A DNA stretch of 64,000 nucleotides from Sporosarcina aquimarina (lineage in GTDB: Bacteria; Bacillota; Bacilli; Bacillales_A; Planococcaceae). The translations under genes were made by a program, and so were the position numbers. The DNA lies in assembly GCF_019748715.1 (NCBI RefSeq), contig NZ_JACLBZ010000014.1:186001-250000 (forward strand), read 5' to 3'. Every line of letters starts with the position of its first letter. Positions within the stretch are counted from its first letter, which is position 1. The notes beneath the pieces were generated by a model. The model was not told the origin of the DNA. It did no database searches and saw only the letters and a program-made list of their open reading frames with translations. Positions 61,578 to 64,000 of this stretch are shown here, in pieces.

Positions 61578-62579
61578 TCATTCTTCATCATTTTTATTTG
61601 ACGCTAAAAAGTCTTTTAGGATTTCTTTATTTTCTTCGAGATTAATATCCAATACAGCGCCTACATTTACACGTTTATCGGTGTAGGAGCCTTCTACAGG
61701 TATGCGCAGCGTCTCCATTTCTTTGGATTTCCCACCTGTCACCATACCTTTGCCGATTGCAAACAATATTTTACTATCTATATTCGTATCGAGATAGGAA
61801 TCGACCACGCCAAGTAGTTTTGGTAAATTTAAGAGGGTGTGGACACTGATGGCCTGTTCTTTTAGTTTAGACAACGCTTCTTGCTGACGCTCTACCCTGC
61901 CAAAATCGCTATGGATGTCATGTCGGAAACGGACATACGCAAGCAGCTGTTCACCATTAAGATGTTGTTCGCCTGGTTCCAGTGTCATACCGATACCGTG
62001 CGACATGGGATAGGGGATATCGACATGTATGCCGTCAGGTGTAATCACATCTACAATCTTCGTAAAACCCTCGAAATCGACGATTGCATAATATTGAACA
62101 TCTATGTCGAAATTTTGCTTGATGGTTTTGCGGACTAATTCAGGACCACCAAGGAAAAATGCTGCATTTATTTTCTGCATTCCATATTCAGGAACCTCGA
62201 CATATGTATCTCTCATAAGGGAGACTAGCTTTACTTTATTCGTATGTTGATCGTAATGGCCGATCATCAGGGCGTCTGATCGTGCATCTTCCTCATCCGC
62301 TCTGGCATCGTTACCGATTAGCAGTACGTTTATTTCACCAAACTGAGGATCCGCGCCTTCAAACGGTTCGAACTTCGTATTCAAATCCCCATTGCCGCTC
62401 GAATTGCTATTCAGTTCAGTGTGGACGTTGCTCGTCGTATCCCCATTTGCCAAAGATACTCCACTAGTATATTGATTCACAAAGTAGATAGCACCTGCTA
62501 GTAGTATGAACGCAAAAATCAGGAAAAAGTTCCTCTGATCCTTGCTTTTCTTCCTCCTTCTCTTGCTTCTCGTCTCCAT
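61578..62579 (-). CDS. LytR-CpsA-Psr family wall polymer transferase
   Basis: This 333-residue protein has a basic cytoplasmic N-terminus (RSKRRRKKSKD), one transmembrane segment (about 16-37), then an extracellular LCP domain: VLLIGNDARADEEDARSDAL, SLMRDTYVEVPEYG with the pyrophosphate-binding Arg, and LLAYVRFRHD. LCP enzymes attach teichoic acid-type polymers to peptidoglycan. The frame starts with a GTG at 62588; AGGTGAT fits the ATG at 62579. It is probably co-transcribed with the PAP2 gene. Confidence 0.85.
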   Translation of the reverse strand: METRSKRRRKKSKDQRNFFLIFAFILLAGAIYFVNQYTSGVSLANGDTTSNVHTELNSNSSGNGDLNTKFEPFEGADPQFGEINVLLIGNDARADEEDARSDALMIGHYDQHTNKVKLVSLMRDTYVEVPEYGMQKINAAFFLGGPELVRKTIKQNFDIDVQYYAIVDFEGFTKIVDVITPDGIHVDIPYPMSHGIGMTLEPGEQHLNGEQLLAYVRFRHDIHSDFGRVERQQEALSKLKEQAISVHTLLNLPKLLGVVDSYLDTNIDSKILFAIGKGMVTGGKSKEMETLRIPVEGSYTDKRVNVGAVLDINLEENKEILKDFLASNKNDEE

Positions 62580-62603
62580 CCTTATCACCTGCTAACTTGG
62601 TTA

Positions 62604-63236
62604 TTAATTCTTATTTACTGTGCTGGAAGCAATCTGAACAGCGATCGCATCATCGATATAGCCAATTGCGAATAAATAATCCGGTATGGCATCGATCGGG
62701 GCAATGAAATATAATAATGCACTGCCAATAATAGCAATTTCTCGTTTACTTCCATTTTGAGCTTTGAACCTGCCGAATAAGTATTTTAGCTGATCCATGA
62801 ATGGTCCCGTTCCGCCGGTGCTTTGGAGTTTCTCCTCAAAATCATTCAGAATACGATTCTTGCCTTCTGTCGTTTGTGAATCGTCTTTGTACTCTGCCAG
62901 TTGTTTTTCTACATTAGAAATGGAAATAGTGGCGGAGAGTTGATCAGATATATCCAAGAGGTGTTGTATGGTTTTATCGTCAGCAAACGTTGATTCTTTT
63001 TTGTTTTCTATAGAATAGCCTGCAGCTTCCAATAATTTCGACAACGGGATATCCAAAACAGATGAAAACTTCTCTAGATGATCAAGAGTCGCTTTACGTT
63101 TGTTGTTGATGATTCGAGAAATCGTAGCTGTGTCAATGTCCGTACGTTCACTTAGTTTGCGCATGGACAATGAATGTTTTTTTAAAGTATTTCGTAATAA
63201 ATGCCCGATCGACAGTGTTTCAAATTCATTTGACAT
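62604..63236 (-). CDS. XRE-type HTH protein with C-terminal DUF1232 (YkvA) membrane segment
   Basis: The 210-residue protein has an N-terminal Cro/CI helix-turn-helix (LRNTLKKHSLSMRKLSERTD, then TATISRIINNKRKA; about 11-67), a linker, and a C-terminal DUF1232 domain (about 165-205) with the hydrophobic IAIIGSALLYFIAPIDAIPD. It may be a membrane-tethered regulator. AAAGGAG precedes the ATG. Its promoter is embedded in a 17-bp palindrome, suggesting autoregulation. The pairing of these two domains is uncommon in my knowledge. Confidence 0.75.
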   Translation of the reverse strand: MSNEFETLSIGHLLRNTLKKHSLSMRKLSERTDIDTATISRIINNKRKATLDHLEKFSSVLDIPLSKLLEAAGYSIENKKESTFADDKTIQHLLDISDQLSATISISNVEKQLAEYKDDSQTTEGKNRILNDFEEKLQSTGGTGPFMDQLKYLFGRFKAQNGSKREIAIIGSALLYFIAPIDAIPDYLFAIGYIDDAIAVQIASSTVNKN

Positions 63237-63305
63237 AAAACCAATCTCCTTTACAGAAAAACTGTAAGAAATTAAATGATCACCTAACGGCTTACATTGT
63301 AAAGA

Positions 63306-63335
63306 ATTTTAAAGTAGTGTTGACAATTTGTCAAC
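63306..63335 (-). promoter_or_regulatory. promoter and palindromic operator of the HTH-DUF1232 gene
   Basis: GTTGACAATTTGTCAAC (63319-63335) is a perfect 8-1-8 palindrome. On the minus strand its TTGACA is a consensus -35, with TAAAAT 17 bp further (63311-63306). The plus strand also carries TTGACA but lacks a clear -10. Confidence 0.7.
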
Positions 63336-63483
63336 ATGTGTAGAAAAATATTGCAGTTTGTTGAAAATGCAAATGAAATTCACTTGTTACTTTGCAGTAA
63401 GATTTCTTTTCATGAGATGTCAAATGTTTTTTCTGGTACGCTACAACATAGGATATAGAACTGTATAGAAAGGAATGGATAAT

Positions 63484-64000
63484 TTGAAAGAAATGATAGC
63501 GAAATGCAGACAGATGGTTGAAATTATTTATAATAAATATGATGCGAGTCACGATCTAGATCATATTGATCGCGTGATGAAAAATGCAGAGAAGATCTTG
63601 CTTACTGAACCAACTGCTGATGAGCTCGTCGTTCGCTTAGCTGTTCTTTTGCATGACATAGAAGATGCGAAATATGAATCATTGCATGAGGCTACAACGG
63701 TAGAGATGCTCAAGCAAATTGGTGCTTCAGAGGACTTATCTGCGAACGTAATGTCTGCAATTGAAAGTGTGTCATTTAACGGAGGGCATTCGAAAGAGAT
63801 TACTTCTATTGAAGGGGCTATTGTCAGAGATGCGGACCGGCTGGATGCAATCGGAGCAATCGGCATTGCGAGGGCATTTGCTTTTGGAGGGGCGCGGGGC
63901 AGAAAGTTATACGACTTAGAGGAAGAAGCTCGCAGGAGTATGTCGGCTTCTGAGTACCGTTCAAAAGAAACAGCTTCTGTTACGCATTTTCATGAAAAGT
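63484..64000 (+). CDS. HD-domain metal-dependent phosphohydrolase (YpgQ/YedJ-like), 3' end outside the window
   Basis: The frame from TTG 63484, 9 nt after AAAGGA, runs to the window edge (172 codons). It has HD-domain ligands: SHDLDHIDRV, LLHDIEDAKY (the HD pair), and RDADRLDAIGAIGIARAF with the late Asp, followed by HFHEK. This is the pattern of YpgQ/YedJ-like proteins; B. subtilis YpgQ has nucleotide pyrophosphatase activity in vitro. The in-frame ATG at 63493 is a second possible start. It is divergent from the HTH-DUF1232 gene. Confidence 0.75.
   Translation, partial: MKEMIAKCRQMVEIIYNKYDASHDLDHIDRVMKNAEKILLTEPTADELVVRLAVLLHDIEDAKYESLHEATTVEMLKQIGASEDLSANVMSAIESVSFNGGHSKEITSIEGAIVRDADRLDAIGAIGIARAFAFGGARGRKLYDLEEEARRSMSASEYRSKETASVTHFHEK

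Overview
The window is a chromosomal segment of a low-GC, endospore-forming Gram-positive bacterium, most likely Sporosarcina or a close relative in the Planococcaceae (Caryophanaceae). The reasons are the spore genes (sspI, gerE, a CdaS-type diadenylate cyclase), a meso-diaminopimelate dehydrogenase, strong Shine-Dalgarno sites with many TTG and GTG starts, and a gene order that follows the Bacillus subtilis ysdC - sspI - trmH - pheST - rnhC - zapA - cvpA - polX - mutS2 - lcfA - fadR - fadB - etfBA - trxA - uvrC - yslB - sdhCAB - thioesterase - gerE - marR - racE - rph - rdgB - ysnB block almost gene for gene. The genus is an inference from sequence alone.

Layout. 1-33.2 kb is this conserved core: the end of ddh, an M42 aminopeptidase, an unlinked carbamoyltransferase gene, an acyl-CoA ligase, a Phe T-box with pheST, DNA repair and division genes, the FadR-type fatty acid degradation operon, the respiratory complex II operon, spore and cell-wall genes, and a tRNA-Arg(UCU). 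33.2-60.3 kb is a run of accessory metabolic genes lying between tRNA-Arg(UCU) and tRNA-Arg(CCU). It holds (a) two divergent Crp/Fnr-like regulators with a TPP enzyme, a cyclase-family hydrolase, an aldehyde dehydrogenase and a RidA-like protein; (b) cdaS; (c) a complete kip/pxp 5-oxoproline (pyroglutamate) locus with an IclR regulator, here split into two divergent arms; (d) a large catalase; and (e) a TetR-led beta-oxidation cluster that includes an alpha-methylacyl-CoA racemase-type gene. 60.3-64 kb carries a small basic protein, a PAP2 phosphatase, a LytR-CpsA-Psr protein, an HTH-DUF1232 protein and the start of an HD-domain hydrolase.

Regulation that can be read directly. A FadR box (19 of 20 bases match the B. 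subtilis consensus) lies just after the fadR promoter, and a second (18 of 20) lies just after the promoter of the acyl-CoA thioesterase. fadR itself seems to begin with an ATT codon. Two near-identical 16-bp palindromes (TGTTAA-TAGG-TTAAC[A/G]) precede the TPP-enzyme and cyclase genes at about the position of a class II Crp site. Two related 17-bp palindromes and two cre-like sites mark the pxp/kip arms. Three copies of a GC-rich palindromic repeat family occur, one of them between the T-box terminator and pheS.

For novelty, the best candidates are the Crp/Fnr - TPP enzyme - cyclase - ALDH - RidA locus with its paired operators, the methyl-branched acyl-CoA cluster, and the non-ATG start of fadR. 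No CRISPR array, insertion sequence, prophage or integrase was seen.
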